Source: Desulforapulum sp034007745
GTDB taxonomy: Bacteria; Desulfobacterota; Desulfobacteria; Desulfobacterales; Desulfobacteraceae
DNA: 61,298 bases
Reading direction: 5' to 3'
NCBI GenBank assembly: GCA_034007745.1
Contig: JAVEQI010000017.1
Coordinates: forward strand, 1 to 61,298
A model generated the notes under the pieces. That model saw only the letters and a list, made by a program, of their open reading frames with translations, was not told the DNA's origin and did not search any database. Position numbers and translations under genes: made by a program. Below are positions 8,568 to 17,254 of the stretch, piece by piece (position 1 is the first letter of the stretch; every line of letters begins with the position of its first letter).

Positions 8568-9928
8568 TTTTGTCTCTGTAGTGATCGGGTTATTTGGTTT
8601 GCGGCAATTCTTGTCCCGCCCTGGTGTGCCTGGATAAAGTTTTGTGCCTGTTCTTCCTGCACGCCCCTCCTAGGACCGTTAACAAGGCTTTCTATCATAA
8701 AATCCGCCACCTGCTGCCAGTTATTTGCCCTGTGTACAATTTTTTTTCTGAAGATTTCTTCGCCCACCCATAGAAAGTCCTTTAAATGAGGCCCTGTAAC
8801 CGTTGCCGCACCTGCCATGGCGGGCTCCATGAAGTTCTGACCTCCAAGGGGCAGGAGGCTGCCCCCCACAAAGGCTGTGGTAGCAATCGAACAGGCCTGT
8901 TTAAGTTCACCAAATGTATCCCACAGGATTATACTCCCCGGCTCAACGGTTTTAAGGTCTGATCGCTGGCTCCTGAGGCACCAGTTATAGTCTGCCCGAC
9001 TCAGGTTCTTTTCCCAAGATCGGATTCTTTCCATGTGTCGGGGGAAAATTGCAACAACCTGGTTGGGGAATTCTTTGAGGATGCGGGTCAGAATCTTTTG
9101 GGCCATTTCTTCCTCCTCCCTTCGTATGGATGCCAGAATTGAGACTGGAATTTTCGGGTTGAGCTGATTTTTGTTGGAGTATGTTCCTGCGTTGGTTAGA
9201 GCACCGTTCGTGGTTGCAAGGGCGTCAAATTTTATGTTGGGCATCACCTTAACAGTGGCCTCTGTAAAAAGTACGGCAAACCTTTCTGCCTCCCGGTCAG
9301 ATGTTGCAAGAATGGTGTCTGGGGCAAGGTGCCGCCAGACAAATGCCGTTTGTCGGTAACTCTTGAAGCTCTTTTCAGAAAGCCTTGCATTGACCATGAT
9401 AATTTCTGTACCCCGCTTTTTGAGGCAGGAGAGAAGTCCCGGCCAGAGTTCAGTTTCGAGGAGCACCATGACAGCCGGGTCTATGCGCTTTACCACTCTC
9501 TCCATGAGACTGGGCATGTCAAAGGGAAACCAGGCAAGCACAACCTCAATCGACGGGTCCAAAAATTGGATTGGTTTTTGTTCGAAGTTTTGATTTTGCG
9601 GCTGATCTGGTGAATTACCGGATGAATGGTTCGGTAACCCTTGGACAAGTTCTTTCTCCAGGATTTCCATTCCCTGGACTGTTATGGTGGAAACCAGAAC
9701 CCGGGTCTTTGCCTGGAAGCGCATGGATTTTACCAGGGAGCAGGCAAGGTATGCTTCGCCTGCCGAGGCAGCCTGTATCCAGATGTCGCATTTTGAAAAA
9801 TGAGCGGCCGATGTTCGTCGGCTGAATCCAGTTTTGAGGCGCTGGTGGGTTTTCAGAAGGGGCAGAACCGCCTGCCATGCAAAGTTGTAAACTGCCAGCA
9901 GGCCCGTCGTAACTATCTCTGTCTTCAT
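8555..9928 (-). CDS. waaA: Kdo transferase (WaaA/KdtA)
   Basis: A 457-residue GT30 enzyme that adds Kdo (here perhaps Kdo8N) from the CMP-sugar to lipid IV-A at the inner membrane. A hydrophobic N-terminal stretch could anchor it. WIQAASAGE (50-58) contains the catalytic Glu, LLETELWPG is at 156-164, and VGGSLLPLGGQNFMEPA lies in the C-terminal domain. A Gln/Asn/Pro-rich insertion at about 98-126 is unusual for the family. The gene is divergent from msbA, which exports the finished lipid A-core. The start at 9928 gives a normal N-terminus. Confidence 0.93.
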   Translation of the reverse strand: MKTEIVTTGLLAVYNFAWQAVLPLLKTHQRLKTGFSRRTSAAHFSKCDIWIQAASAGEAYLACSLVKSMRFQAKTRVLVSTITVQGMEILEKELVQGLPNHSSGNSPDQPQNQNFEQKPIQFLDPSIEVVLAWFPFDMPSLMERVVKRIDPAVMVLLETELWPGLLSCLKKRGTEIIMVNARLSEKSFKSYRQTAFVWRHLAPDTILATSDREAERFAVLFTEATVKVMPNIKFDALATTNGALTNAGTYSNKNQLNPKIPVSILASIRREEEEMAQKILTRILKEFPNQVVAIFPRHMERIRSWEKNLSRADYNWCLRSQRSDLKTVEPGSIILWDTFGELKQACSIATTAFVGGSLLPLGGQNFMEPAMAGAATVTGPHLKDFLWVGEEIFRKKIVHRANNWQQVADFMIESLVNGPRRGVQEEQAQNFIQAHQGGTRIAANQITRSLQRQKWNQ

Positions 9929-9995
9929 CTAAATGTATATCCTGTACGCTTTAAGATTGACAAATTCAGGCATTGTATCACATAATAAAAAGCTT

Positions 9996-11786
9996 ATGGA
10001 AAATATATACAAAAAAACAAACAGGGTCAGAATAACTGATGTTTTGCATATTGTTCTTGCCCATTGGAAGAAACTGGCCATTGCCATGGTGTGCATGGTC
10101 GTGGTTGCCGGTGCCACCGCAGCTTCAGCCTATCTTGTAAAACCCATGCTTGATGACATCTTTATCAACAGAGACAAGACAAAGCTGCTGCTGATTCCAG
10201 GGGCCGCTATCCTGGTGTTTTTCCTCAAGGGTGCAGGCTCCTATGGTCAGGGCTATCTGATGAACTACGTGGGTGAACAGATCATCAAGCATTTCAGAAT
10301 TTCCCTTTACGATAAAATTATCGATCTTCCCCTTGCTTTTTTTTACAGGGAAAAGACAGGGGTTCTGATGTCCAGGATCACCAACGACGTCAACATTGTA
10401 AAGGGCATGGTTTCCACGGCTGTGACCAGTCTTTTGCGGGATGCCTTTACCGTGGTGGCCCTCACCTTTGTGGTGCTTTACATGGACTGGAAGCTTGCCC
10501 TCGGGGCTTTCCTGGTTTTGCCGGCAGCCTTTTACCCCATCGTCCTGTTCGGCCGAAGGGTGAGGAGATTCAGCACCGGCAGCCAGGAGGCCATGGCCGA
10601 CTTGAACGTCTTTCTCCACGAGACTTTTACCGGAACAAAGGTGGTAAAAATTTTCTCCATGGAGTCTTTTGAACGGCAGCGGTTCCGGAAAAGGGCCGAG
10701 ACCCTGTTTCGCTTAGGGATGAAAACCACCATCGCAAAATCACTTTCATCACCTGTTATGGAGTTCCTGGGCGGTATCGGCATTGCCTTTATCATCTGGT
10801 TCGGCGGATCAAGAGTGATCAGCGGTGCCTCCACGCCGGGCACTTTTTTTTCGTTCTTAACTGCGGTGATGATGCTCTACGATCCGATTAAGAAATTGAG
10901 CACCCTCAACAACACTATACAGGAAGGAATTGCGGCTTTGACCAGGATCTATGATGTGCTTGAACGCCCTTCTGAAATTGAGGATCCAATCAATCCAGCT
11001 CAATTTGAATCTAACCTGCAGTCAGGAGGGGCTGGCAAAGATCCAGGTGGGGTCAGGTTCGAAAACGTTACCTTCTCCTACAACCCGGATGAGGAACCGG
11101 TTTTAAGGGATGTTTCGCTTCGGGTTGATCCGGGTGAGGTTCTGGCCCTTGTGGGCATGAGCGGCGGTGGAAAGACCTCCCTTGTCAACCTGGTGCCAAG
11201 GTTTTATGACGTTACCAAGGGAAGGGTCCTGGTCAATGGCCTGGATGTGAGGCAGTGTTCGCTCAAGGATTTAAGAAGCCGTATATCCATTGTCACCCAG
11301 GAGCCTATTCTCTTTAACGCTACGGTCCGGGACAACATTCGCTACGGCTGCATGGACGCAACCGACGAAGCCATTGAACAGGCTGCAAGGGCCGCCTATG
11401 CCCACGGATTTATCATGGGCTTTCCTAATGGGTATGATACACCTATAGGTGAGCTTGGCAGCAGGCTCTCCGGGGGGGAAAAGCAGCGGCTATGCATTGC
11501 AAGGGCTATGATCAAGGATGCGCCGATTCTCATCCTTGACGAGGCCACCTCGGCCCTGGATGCCGAGGCCGAAGGTGTGGTACAAAAGGCCCTTGCCAAC
11601 CTGATGAAGGGCAGAACTACCCTGGTGATCGCCCACAGGCTTTCAACCATTGACCATGCAGACAAAATTGCTCTGATAAAAGAAGGCCGGGTGGTGGAGC
11701 AGGGAACCCATGCCGAACTCATGGATCAAAAGGGAGAATACTTTAAGCTGCAAACCATGCAGTCCCCGAGGGCTGTGATTAATTAG
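9996..11786 (+). CDS. msbA: Lipid A export ABC transporter (MsbA-type)
   Basis: A 596-residue half-transporter with six membrane segments in the first ~300 residues and a C-terminal ATPase. Walker A is GMSGGGKTS (387-395), the signature LSGGEKQR is at 491-498, Walker B LILDEATSALD at 512-522, and the H-loop histidine at 547 (IAHRLS). The open frame starts at 9933, but ATG 9996 (MENIYKKTN) gives the usual length of cytoplasmic N-terminus. Divergence from waaA across 67 bp supports a role in flipping lipid A-core rather than drug export, although the domain alone cannot tell the two apart. Confidence 0.9.
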   Translation: MENIYKKTNRVRITDVLHIVLAHWKKLAIAMVCMVVVAGATAASAYLVKPMLDDIFINRDKTKLLLIPGAAILVFFLKGAGSYGQGYLMNYVGEQIIKHFRISLYDKIIDLPLAFFYREKTGVLMSRITNDVNIVKGMVSTAVTSLLRDAFTVVALTFVVLYMDWKLALGAFLVLPAAFYPIVLFGRRVRRFSTGSQEAMADLNVFLHETFTGTKVVKIFSMESFERQRFRKRAETLFRLGMKTTIAKSLSSPVMEFLGGIGIAFIIWFGGSRVISGASTPGTFFSFLTAVMMLYDPIKKLSTLNNTIQEGIAALTRIYDVLERPSEIEDPINPAQFESNLQSGGAGKDPGGVRFENVTFSYNPDEEPVLRDVSLRVDPGEVLALVGMSGGGKTSLVNLVPRFYDVTKGRVLVNGLDVRQCSLKDLRSRISIVTQEPILFNATVRDNIRYGCMDATDEAIEQAARAAYAHGFIMGFPNGYDTPIGELGSRLSGGEKQRLCIARAMIKDAPILILDEATSALDAEAEGVVQKALANLMKGRTTLVIAHRLSTIDHADKIALIKEGRVVEQGTHAELMDQKGEYFKLQTMQSPRAVIN

Positions 11787-11830
11787 CTGTTAGCCGTTAG
11801 CTAAAAGCTAAAAGCTGTTTCTTTTATAAA
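11782..11830 (+). repeat. Dispersed intergenic repeat, copy 2 (partial)
   Basis: TTAGCTGTTAGCCGTTAGC followed by TAAAAGCTAAAAGCTGTTT. It shares its core, in the opposite orientation, with the repeat at 4682-4744, but lacks the ACGAAACACGAT arm seen in the other two copies. It begins at the msbA stop. Confidence 0.6.
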
Positions 11831-11849
11831 AAAATGAGGAGATCTTATA

Positions 11850-12023
11850 ATGGCTGTTTCCAAGGAACTGCTTGAAATACTCGCCTGCCCCAAATGCAAG
11901 GGCGAGGTGACGCTTACCCCGGATAAAGATGGGCTCGTGTGTGAGCCGTGTGGTCTTGTGTACGAGATAAGGGATGATATCCCCATCATGCTTGTTGAAG
12001 AGGCAAAACCCCTTATAAAATGA
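11850..12023 (+). CDS. Trm112-family small zinc-ribbon protein
   Basis: A 57-residue protein (MAVSKELLEILACPKCKG...) with a CPKC pair and a second C..C pair (LVCEPCGLVYEI), followed by DDIPIML. This is the standard bacterial Trm112/YcaR fold, a small zinc-binding domain that in some lineages activates methyltransferases. A GAGGAG site sits 7-8 bp before the ATG. The stop overlaps the next ATG as ATGA. In many proteobacteria this family lies beside lipid A genes (lpxK, kdsB), consistent with msbA just upstream. Confidence 0.88.
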   Translation: MAVSKELLEILACPKCKGEVTLTPDKDGLVCEPCGLVYEIRDDIPIMLVEEAKPLIK

Positions 12024-12565
12024 GTATACCCAGACAACCCGATCCGGCAAAGCTCGTCATAGGCCTGTTCATGAACGATCAGGCCATTTTTCAGGAGTTG
12101 CTCGAATCCCTTGAAAAGAAATTCGGGACCATTGACATGGTTAGCCCCTGGTTTGATTTTGATTATACAGACTACTACAACAGGGAGATGGGATCTTCTC
12201 TTTTCCGGCGGGTGGCCGTGTTTAAGGATCTTGTCGAGCAGGGAGATCTGGCAGATATCAAGATTGCGACCAACGAAATTGAAGCCGCATGGACGAATAA
12301 TGGGAAAAGAGCCGTGAACATAGATCCCGGCTACCTTGTCAAATCAAGGTTTATCCTTGCAACCGGCAAGGATTTTGCCCACAGGGTCTACATCGGCAGG
12401 GGAATATATGCGGATTTGACCCTGATGTATAAAAAGGGAAAGTTCACAGATCTTGACTGGACCTATCCCGATTACAGGGGGGACGACATCAAGGGCTTCC
12501 TTGAAATTGCCCGGTCAAAATACTGCCTTGATTTTAAAAAAAAGAGAGAAACCTTAGATGATTAA
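12020..12565 (+). CDS. DUF4416 family protein
   Basis: A 181-residue soluble protein of unknown function, recognised by overall pattern: PAKLVIGLFMNDQAIF at the N-terminus, WFDFDYTDYYNREMG in the middle, and LTLMYKKGKFTDLDWTYPDY near the end. It starts inside the stop of the Trm112-like gene and overlaps yicC by 8 bp, so it is part of a tight operon. The family is common in Desulfobacterota and other anaerobes next to yicC-remA-gmk. No catalytic motif is evident; aromatic and acidic residues cluster in the central motif. Confidence 0.75.
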   Translation: MSIPRQPDPAKLVIGLFMNDQAIFQELLESLEKKFGTIDMVSPWFDFDYTDYYNREMGSSLFRRVAVFKDLVEQGDLADIKIATNEIEAAWTNNGKRAVNIDPGYLVKSRFILATGKDFAHRVYIGRGIYADLTLMYKKGKFTDLDWTYPDYRGDDIKGFLEIARSKYCLDFKKKRETLDD

Positions 12566-13439
12566 GAGCATGACGGCCTATTCAGAGGCCGCACATACCC
12601 AAAATAATATCAGAGCCGAGGTGGAGATTCGTTCCTACAACAGCAAGAATCTTGATGTGGCACTCTATCTGCCACCATTTTGCCGTCGATTTGAAGATGG
12701 CTTAAAAAAGATGGTTGCAGAGCATCTCTCCAGGGGGCGGGTGGAAATGAGACTCGCCGTAAAGGATGAGTCTGAATCCTCAATAGATTTTCTGGTTGAT
12801 GAACAAAGGGCCCTTGCCTACTTTAAGGCTCTGTCCCATATTAAAGACCGCCTTGCCCTTTCCGGAGACATAACCCTTGATCAGGTTCTTTCCGGCCGGG
12901 ACATGATTCAAGACGGGGAAAAAGAGCCTGATTCCGATCTGTTGTGGCAGGTCGTCTCAGCATCGGTTACCGATGCCCTTGGGCTGCTTGAAGCCATGAG
13001 AAGCGCTGAGGGGGCGAATCTTGCAGCCGATCTTGAGGGCAGAATGGCGTTTATAGAGACCGAAATTGCGACCATTGAGACTGATGCCCTTGGACTTCCT
13101 GAAATTTATCGGCAAAAATTAATGGAGCGGCTCTCTAATCTGACGGCGGGCATGGAAGCCCTTGATCCTGTGCGCCTCAGCCAGGAAGTGGCCATCCTTG
13201 CCGACAAGAGTGATATCTCCGAAGAGATAGTCAGGGCACAAAGCCACATCCGCCTGTTCAGGCAGATTCTGTCGTCCGGCGAACCTGCAGGCAGAAAGCT
13301 CAACTTCTTGATCCAGGAGTTCAACCGGGAGTTCAACACAATGGGGTCAAAGTCCAGCCAGGCAGATCTCTCCCACAGGGTTGTCAATTTAAAGTCTGAA
13401 CTTGAGAAGATAAGGGAGCAGGTTCAAAATATAGAATAA
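12558..13439 (+). CDS. yicC: YicC family endoribonuclease
   Basis: A 293-residue protein with the YicC N-terminal signature (MIKSMTAYSEA, then EVEIRSYNSKNLDVALYLP) and the C-terminal DUF1732 signature (GRKLNFLIQEFNREFNTMGSK). E. coli YicC is a metal-dependent endoribonuclease affecting small RNA turnover. The long central helical part is typical. Gene order yicC-remA-gmk is widely conserved. Length and both end motifs are complete. Confidence 0.92.
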   Translation: MIKSMTAYSEAAHTQNNIRAEVEIRSYNSKNLDVALYLPPFCRRFEDGLKKMVAEHLSRGRVEMRLAVKDESESSIDFLVDEQRALAYFKALSHIKDRLALSGDITLDQVLSGRDMIQDGEKEPDSDLLWQVVSASVTDALGLLEAMRSAEGANLAADLEGRMAFIETEIATIETDALGLPEIYRQKLMERLSNLTAGMEALDPVRLSQEVAILADKSDISEEIVRAQSHIRLFRQILSSGEPAGRKLNFLIQEFNREFNTMGSKSSQADLSHRVVNLKSELEKIREQVQNIE

Positions 13440-13470
13440 CCGGCACGGTCGGAGTGAGGGATGATATTCG

Positions 13471-13530
13471 GCTACAACGAAGAACGAAACACGATAATAG
13501 TTAGCTTTTAGCTAAAAGCTGTTTTTTGTA
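13471..13530 (+). repeat. Dispersed intergenic repeat, copy 3
   Basis: GCTACAACGAAGAACGAAAC, then ACGAT, then TTAGCTTTTAGCTAAAAGC and TGTTTTTTGTA. It is the reverse complement, with a few differences, of 4682-4744. It lies between yicC and the remA-like gene and includes a perfect AGCTTTTAGCTAAAAGCT palindrome. Confidence 0.65.
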
Positions 13531-13547
13531 ACAAATCAGGAGATCAA

Positions 13548-13802
13548 ATGGAACAGGTTCTTTTGAACATAGGGTTTGGCAATACCGTTGTTGCGGAAAA
13601 GGTGGTGGCCATCCTCACCCCGAATTCGTCGCCCATGAAACGGTTAAAGGATGAGGCTAAAAGTGATAACCGACTGATCGACGTAACCCACGGTAGAAAA
13701 ACAAGGGCGGTGATCGTGACCGAAAGCAATCATGTTATTCTATCTTCCATACAGGCGGAGACCATTTCCCAGCGGTTTTCAGTTTTGAAGGAAAATGAGT
13801 AG
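13548..13802 (+). CDS. DUF370/RemA-like regulatory protein
   Basis: An 84-residue protein beginning LLNIGFGNTVVAEKVVAI and carrying the SSPMKRL and DVTHGRKTRAVI motifs that define the RemA/UPF0296 family. In Bacillus RemA is a DNA-binding activator of matrix and osmoprotection genes; in proteobacteria its role is not established. It sits between yicC and gmk, its usual place, with a GGAG site upstream. Confidence 0.88.
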   Translation: MEQVLLNIGFGNTVVAEKVVAILTPNSSPMKRLKDEAKSDNRLIDVTHGRKTRAVIVTESNHVILSSIQAETISQRFSVLKENE

Positions 13803-13805
13803 CAG

Positions 13806-14387
13806 GTGAAAAATTTTAAAGAGAGCAAAAAACCGGGAAAACTATTCGTTCTGTCAGCCCCTTCAGGTGCAGGCAAGACAACCCTTTGTAAAGAGATGCT
13901 TGAAAGATTTTCACAGCTTTCTTTTTCTGTCTCCCACACCACAAGGGCCCCCCGAAAGGGTGAGGTCCATGGCCGGGATTATTTTTTTATAGATCGCCAA
14001 AGCTTTGAGTCCGGAATTGAAAGGGCTCTCTGGGTTGAGTGGGCATTGGTCCACGGCAACTATTATGGTACAAGTCGCAGTTTCGTTAACTCTACCCTGG
14101 AAAAGGGTGGAAGTCTTATTCTGGATATTGATGTCCAGGGTGCAAAACAGATAGTCGCGGCCTTTCCAGGGGCTGTGACTGTTTTCATCATGGCCCCTGA
14201 TTTAGTGACCCTTGAACGTCGTTTAAGAGGTCGGGGTACAGATTCAGAAGAGGTGATCCGCCAGCGTCTGGAAAATGCTGAACAGGAGATCATGCAGCGG
14301 GATTGGTACACCCATGTTATAGTTAATGATGACCTTGCCATAAGCATCGAAACTTTAAAAGCCATCTTTGAGGGGGAGCTTGCATGA
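13806..14387 (+). CDS. gmk: Guanylate kinase
   Basis: A 193-residue kinase converting GMP to GDP. APSGAGKTT is the P-loop, SHTTRAPRKGEVHGRDYFF binds GMP, and DIDVQGAK is conserved. The only suitable start is a GTG three bases after the remA stop. The end overlaps rlmB by 4 bp (ATGA), so translation is coupled. Confidence 0.95.
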   Translation: MKNFKESKKPGKLFVLSAPSGAGKTTLCKEMLERFSQLSFSVSHTTRAPRKGEVHGRDYFFIDRQSFESGIERALWVEWALVHGNYYGTSRSFVNSTLEKGGSLILDIDVQGAKQIVAAFPGAVTVFIMAPDLVTLERRLRGRGTDSEEVIRQRLENAEQEIMQRDWYTHVIVNDDLAISIETLKAIFEGELA

Positions 14388-15142
14388 GTAAAATTAAACC
14401 GACGGAAGAGATTCTTTGCGGGATTCATCCGGTTCGTGAAGCCCTGCGGGCAGGTAAGAGAAAGGTTTACGCCATACTCGTTTCAAAGGAACGCTCAAAG
14501 CCAAGGCTTGCCGAAATTTTAGAGTGTGCACGGGAACGTGCAATCCCTGTGGAGATCACCGATGCTGATAGCCTTGATTCCATAACTGAAAATGCACGCC
14601 ACCAGGGAGTGGCGGCAAGGGTCTCGTCGTTTGCAATGGTCCGGGCCGAGGGCATTGTCAAGGAGATGCCGGAGGGAGTTTCCGATCGTTTCGTTCTGGT
14701 GATTGAAACCCTTGAAGATCCCCAAAACCTGGGGGCATTGATCCGGACCGCAGTCTGTGCGGGTGTTGATTATATCATGATACCAAAGGAGAGGAGCGCT
14801 TCACCCTCTCCAGCGGTTTCCCGGGCCTCGGCAGGTGCTATGGAGCATGCCGATATTTCACTTATTACCAACACAGCCAGTCTCCTGCGGCAGTTAAAGA
14901 CACTTGGTTTCTGGGTCGCAGGCCTGGATGGCCAGGGTGAAACCCCGCTTTTTGAGGCAGATCTTAAAGGCAACCTTGTACTTGTGGTGGGGGGCGAACA
15001 CAGGGGTATTCGGCCCCTGGTGAAAAAAGAGTGTGATTTTCTCGTTTCCCTGCCCATAAAGGCAGGTGTGACATCCCTTAATGCATCGGTTGCAGGCGGA
15101 ATAGCCATGTATGAGGCCCTTCGCCAGCGTCAGCTGAATTGA
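14384..15142 (+). CDS. rlmB: 23S rRNA 2'-O-ribose G2251 methyltransferase
   Basis: A 252-residue SPOUT methyltransferase with an N-terminal substrate-binding domain (ILCGIHPVREAL) and the TrmH-type knot. Motif 1 is LEDPQNLGALIRTA, motif 2 VVGGEHRGIRPLV, and motif 3 LPIKAGVTSLNASVAGGIA. This set fits RlmB, which modifies G2251 of the peptidyl-transferase P-loop, better than TrmH, since the N-terminal L30e-like domain is present. Close relatives acting on tRNA cannot be fully excluded. Confidence 0.9.
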   Translation: MSKIKPTEEILCGIHPVREALRAGKRKVYAILVSKERSKPRLAEILECARERAIPVEITDADSLDSITENARHQGVAARVSSFAMVRAEGIVKEMPEGVSDRFVLVIETLEDPQNLGALIRTAVCAGVDYIMIPKERSASPSPAVSRASAGAMEHADISLITNTASLLRQLKTLGFWVAGLDGQGETPLFEADLKGNLVLVVGGEHRGIRPLVKKECDFLVSLPIKAGVTSLNASVAGGIAMYEALRQRQLN

Positions 15143-15160
15143 TAAACCTTAGGAGTTTGC

Positions 15161-16393
15161 ATGACCAACTTTATTTCCATTGATGATGATTCTGTGCTTC
15201 ATGTGCCGGATGTAGTTGAGATTCCCTTTATCGAGGGGGACGGCATCGGCCCCGATATCTGGCGGGCGGCACAGCCCGTATTTGATGCGGCCGTCAAAAG
15301 GGCCTATAACGGTGAAAAAAAGATTCTATGGTTAAACCTTCCTGCGGGAATCAAGGGTTTTAATGAGACTGGTGAATGGCTCTCAGACGAAACCCTCAAC
15401 ACCATTGAGGCCCATAGGGTGGCCATCAAGGGCCCCCTTGCAACCCCTGTGGGCAGGGGCATGAGAAGCCTGAACGTCAAGATCCGCCAGCATCTGGATC
15501 TCTACGCCTGCATCCGGCCGATCCGTTATTTTCCCCCGATTCAAAGCCCGGTAAAGCATCCTGAGCGTGTCAATATTACCGTGTTCCGGGAGAATACCGA
15601 GGACCTCTATGCCGGTATCGAGTGGGCGTCCAATTCCAGTGAGGCAGAAAAACTCATACGGTTCTTGAACCAGGAGATGGGAGCTGATGTCTGCCCGACC
15701 GCAGCCATAGGCATAAAACCCATCTGTCCTGAAAAGACCAAGCGCCTCGTGAGAAGGGCTGTGGCCTATGCCTTGGATAATGGCCTTAAGAGCGTGACCC
15801 TCATGCACAAGGGCAATATTATGAAGTTTACCGAGGGAGGGTTCAGGCAATGGGGATATGAGGCGGCCCAGGAGTATTTTGGAGATCGGGTGATAACTGA
15901 ACAGGCACTGTTTGAAAAACATGACGGCATTCTTCCTCCAGGGAAGGTTCTTATTCGGGACAGGATCGCCGACATGGTCTTTGCCGAGGTGCTGTTAAAA
16001 CCTGAGGATTTCGATGTCATAGCGGCCCCGAATCTCAACGGGGATTACATCTCAGATGCCCTGGCGGCCCAGGTGGGGGGCCTTGGAATCGCTCCGGGTG
16101 CCAATGTGGGGGATCGCTGTGCAGTTTTCGAGGCAACCCACGGAACTGCCCCGGATCTTGCAGGAAAAGATGCGGCAAATCCCTGCTCGATAATCCTTTC
16201 CGGAGCCATGATGTTCGATCACATGGGCTGGAACAGGGCCGCAGATCTGGTCCGACGCTCGGTTGCCCACACCCTTGGTGCAGGACGTGCCACGCCGGAT
16301 CTTGCCCGGGGAATGGAAGGCTGCATGGAGGTGCCATGTTCAACCTTTGGCCAAATTATCTGCGAAAATATTTCCAGGATCGAGATGCCCTGA
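15161..16393 (+). CDS. icd: Isocitrate dehydrogenase (NADP-type)
   Basis: A 410-residue enzyme decarboxylating isocitrate to 2-oxoglutarate. FIEGDGIGPDIW opens the fold, SLNVKIRQHLDLYACIRPIR binds substrate, and LNGDYISDALAAQVGG is the metal/coenzyme segment. Homology is to the E. coli-type dimeric enzyme, usually NADP-specific. Sulfate reducers of this group run a citric acid cycle or use it biosynthetically. It is flanked by rlmB and overlapped at its 3' end by the comF-like gene. Confidence 0.93.
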   Translation: MTNFISIDDDSVLHVPDVVEIPFIEGDGIGPDIWRAAQPVFDAAVKRAYNGEKKILWLNLPAGIKGFNETGEWLSDETLNTIEAHRVAIKGPLATPVGRGMRSLNVKIRQHLDLYACIRPIRYFPPIQSPVKHPERVNITVFRENTEDLYAGIEWASNSSEAEKLIRFLNQEMGADVCPTAAIGIKPICPEKTKRLVRRAVAYALDNGLKSVTLMHKGNIMKFTEGGFRQWGYEAAQEYFGDRVITEQALFEKHDGILPPGKVLIRDRIADMVFAEVLLKPEDFDVIAAPNLNGDYISDALAAQVGGLGIAPGANVGDRCAVFEATHGTAPDLAGKDAANPCSIILSGAMMFDHMGWNRAADLVRRSVAHTLGAGRATPDLARGMEGCMEVPCSTFGQIICENISRIEMP

Positions 16394-17247
16394 TTTGTTG
16401 TCTGACAGTTGGCACTCTGGCTCGTTCTTATGCACGTCTGGGAAGGGGAATATTAGGCGCCTTTTTCCCTGACAAGTGCCTGGTATGCGGGGTTTATATC
16501 CGCCAGACCCTGGACGCCCCACCTGATTTTGACGATGTAAAGATTTTTTTTAATACGTCCCTTGCCAGGTTAGTCTGTCCAAAGTGTCTTGAAAAGGGGT
16601 TTACACCGATTCACCCGCCCTTTTGTATCAGCTGCGGCAAGTCCTTCACCACTTCTGACTGTGAGAACCATCTTTGCTCCGACTGCATTCTGGCGGCCGA
16701 AAAGGGTCGTCCCACAGTCGGAAGGGTCAGGGCCTTTGGCTGCCATGAGCTGCTTTTAAGGGATCTGGTTCATCAGTTCAAGTACGGAAAAAAAATCTGC
16801 CTGGCACGACCCCTGGGACGGCTGATGTTCCACACCTTTATGGAGCATTTTTCTTCCCCTTCACCGCCGCCCCTTGATATCATCATTCCCGTGCCCCTGC
16901 ACACCCGCAGGCTCAGGCAGAGGGGGTTCAATCAGGCCTATCTCCTGGTCAGGGATTTTCCAGGGATGTGGTCCGCTGCAATCGGAAGAAGTCCCGGTTG
17001 GTCGATTTCAAATACGATTCTCTTAAGATCAAAAAACACCCCTTCCCAGACAGGATTTGACCGGAAGGATAGGTTAAAAAATCTCAGGGACGCCTTTACC
17101 GTAAAGGGATCTGAAAAAATCAAGGGGAAACGCATCCTTCTCATCGACGATGTGTACACCACCGGAGCTACGTCAGGGGAGGCTGCTTCCACTCTTCTTA
17201 ACGCCGGTGCCCTGTCGGTTGATCTGCTGGTCCTTGTGAGGGCTTAG
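16336..17247 (+). CDS. ComF family protein (zinc-ribbon phosphoribosyltransferase)
   Basis: A 303-residue protein with an N-terminal hydrophobic/basic stretch, a double zinc ribbon (CLVC, CPKC, CISCG, CSDC between about 50 and 120) and a C-terminal type I PRTase fold. The PRPP loop is LLIDDVYTTGATSGEA, and IPVPLHTRRLRQRGFNQA is a ComF hallmark. ComF helps import single-stranded DNA in competence systems; in non-competent bacteria the role is unclear. The only ATG in frame lies 58 bp inside icd, so the start is uncertain, but the zinc ribbon begins well downstream of it. Confidence 0.87.
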   Translation: MFNLWPNYLRKYFQDRDALICCLTVGTLARSYARLGRGILGAFFPDKCLVCGVYIRQTLDAPPDFDDVKIFFNTSLARLVCPKCLEKGFTPIHPPFCISCGKSFTTSDCENHLCSDCILAAEKGRPTVGRVRAFGCHELLLRDLVHQFKYGKKICLARPLGRLMFHTFMEHFSSPSPPPLDIIIPVPLHTRRLRQRGFNQAYLLVRDFPGMWSAAIGRSPGWSISNTILLRSKNTPSQTGFDRKDRLKNLRDAFTVKGSEKIKGKRILLIDDVYTTGATSGEAASTLLNAGALSVDLLVLVRA

Positions 17248-17254
17248 ATATCCG

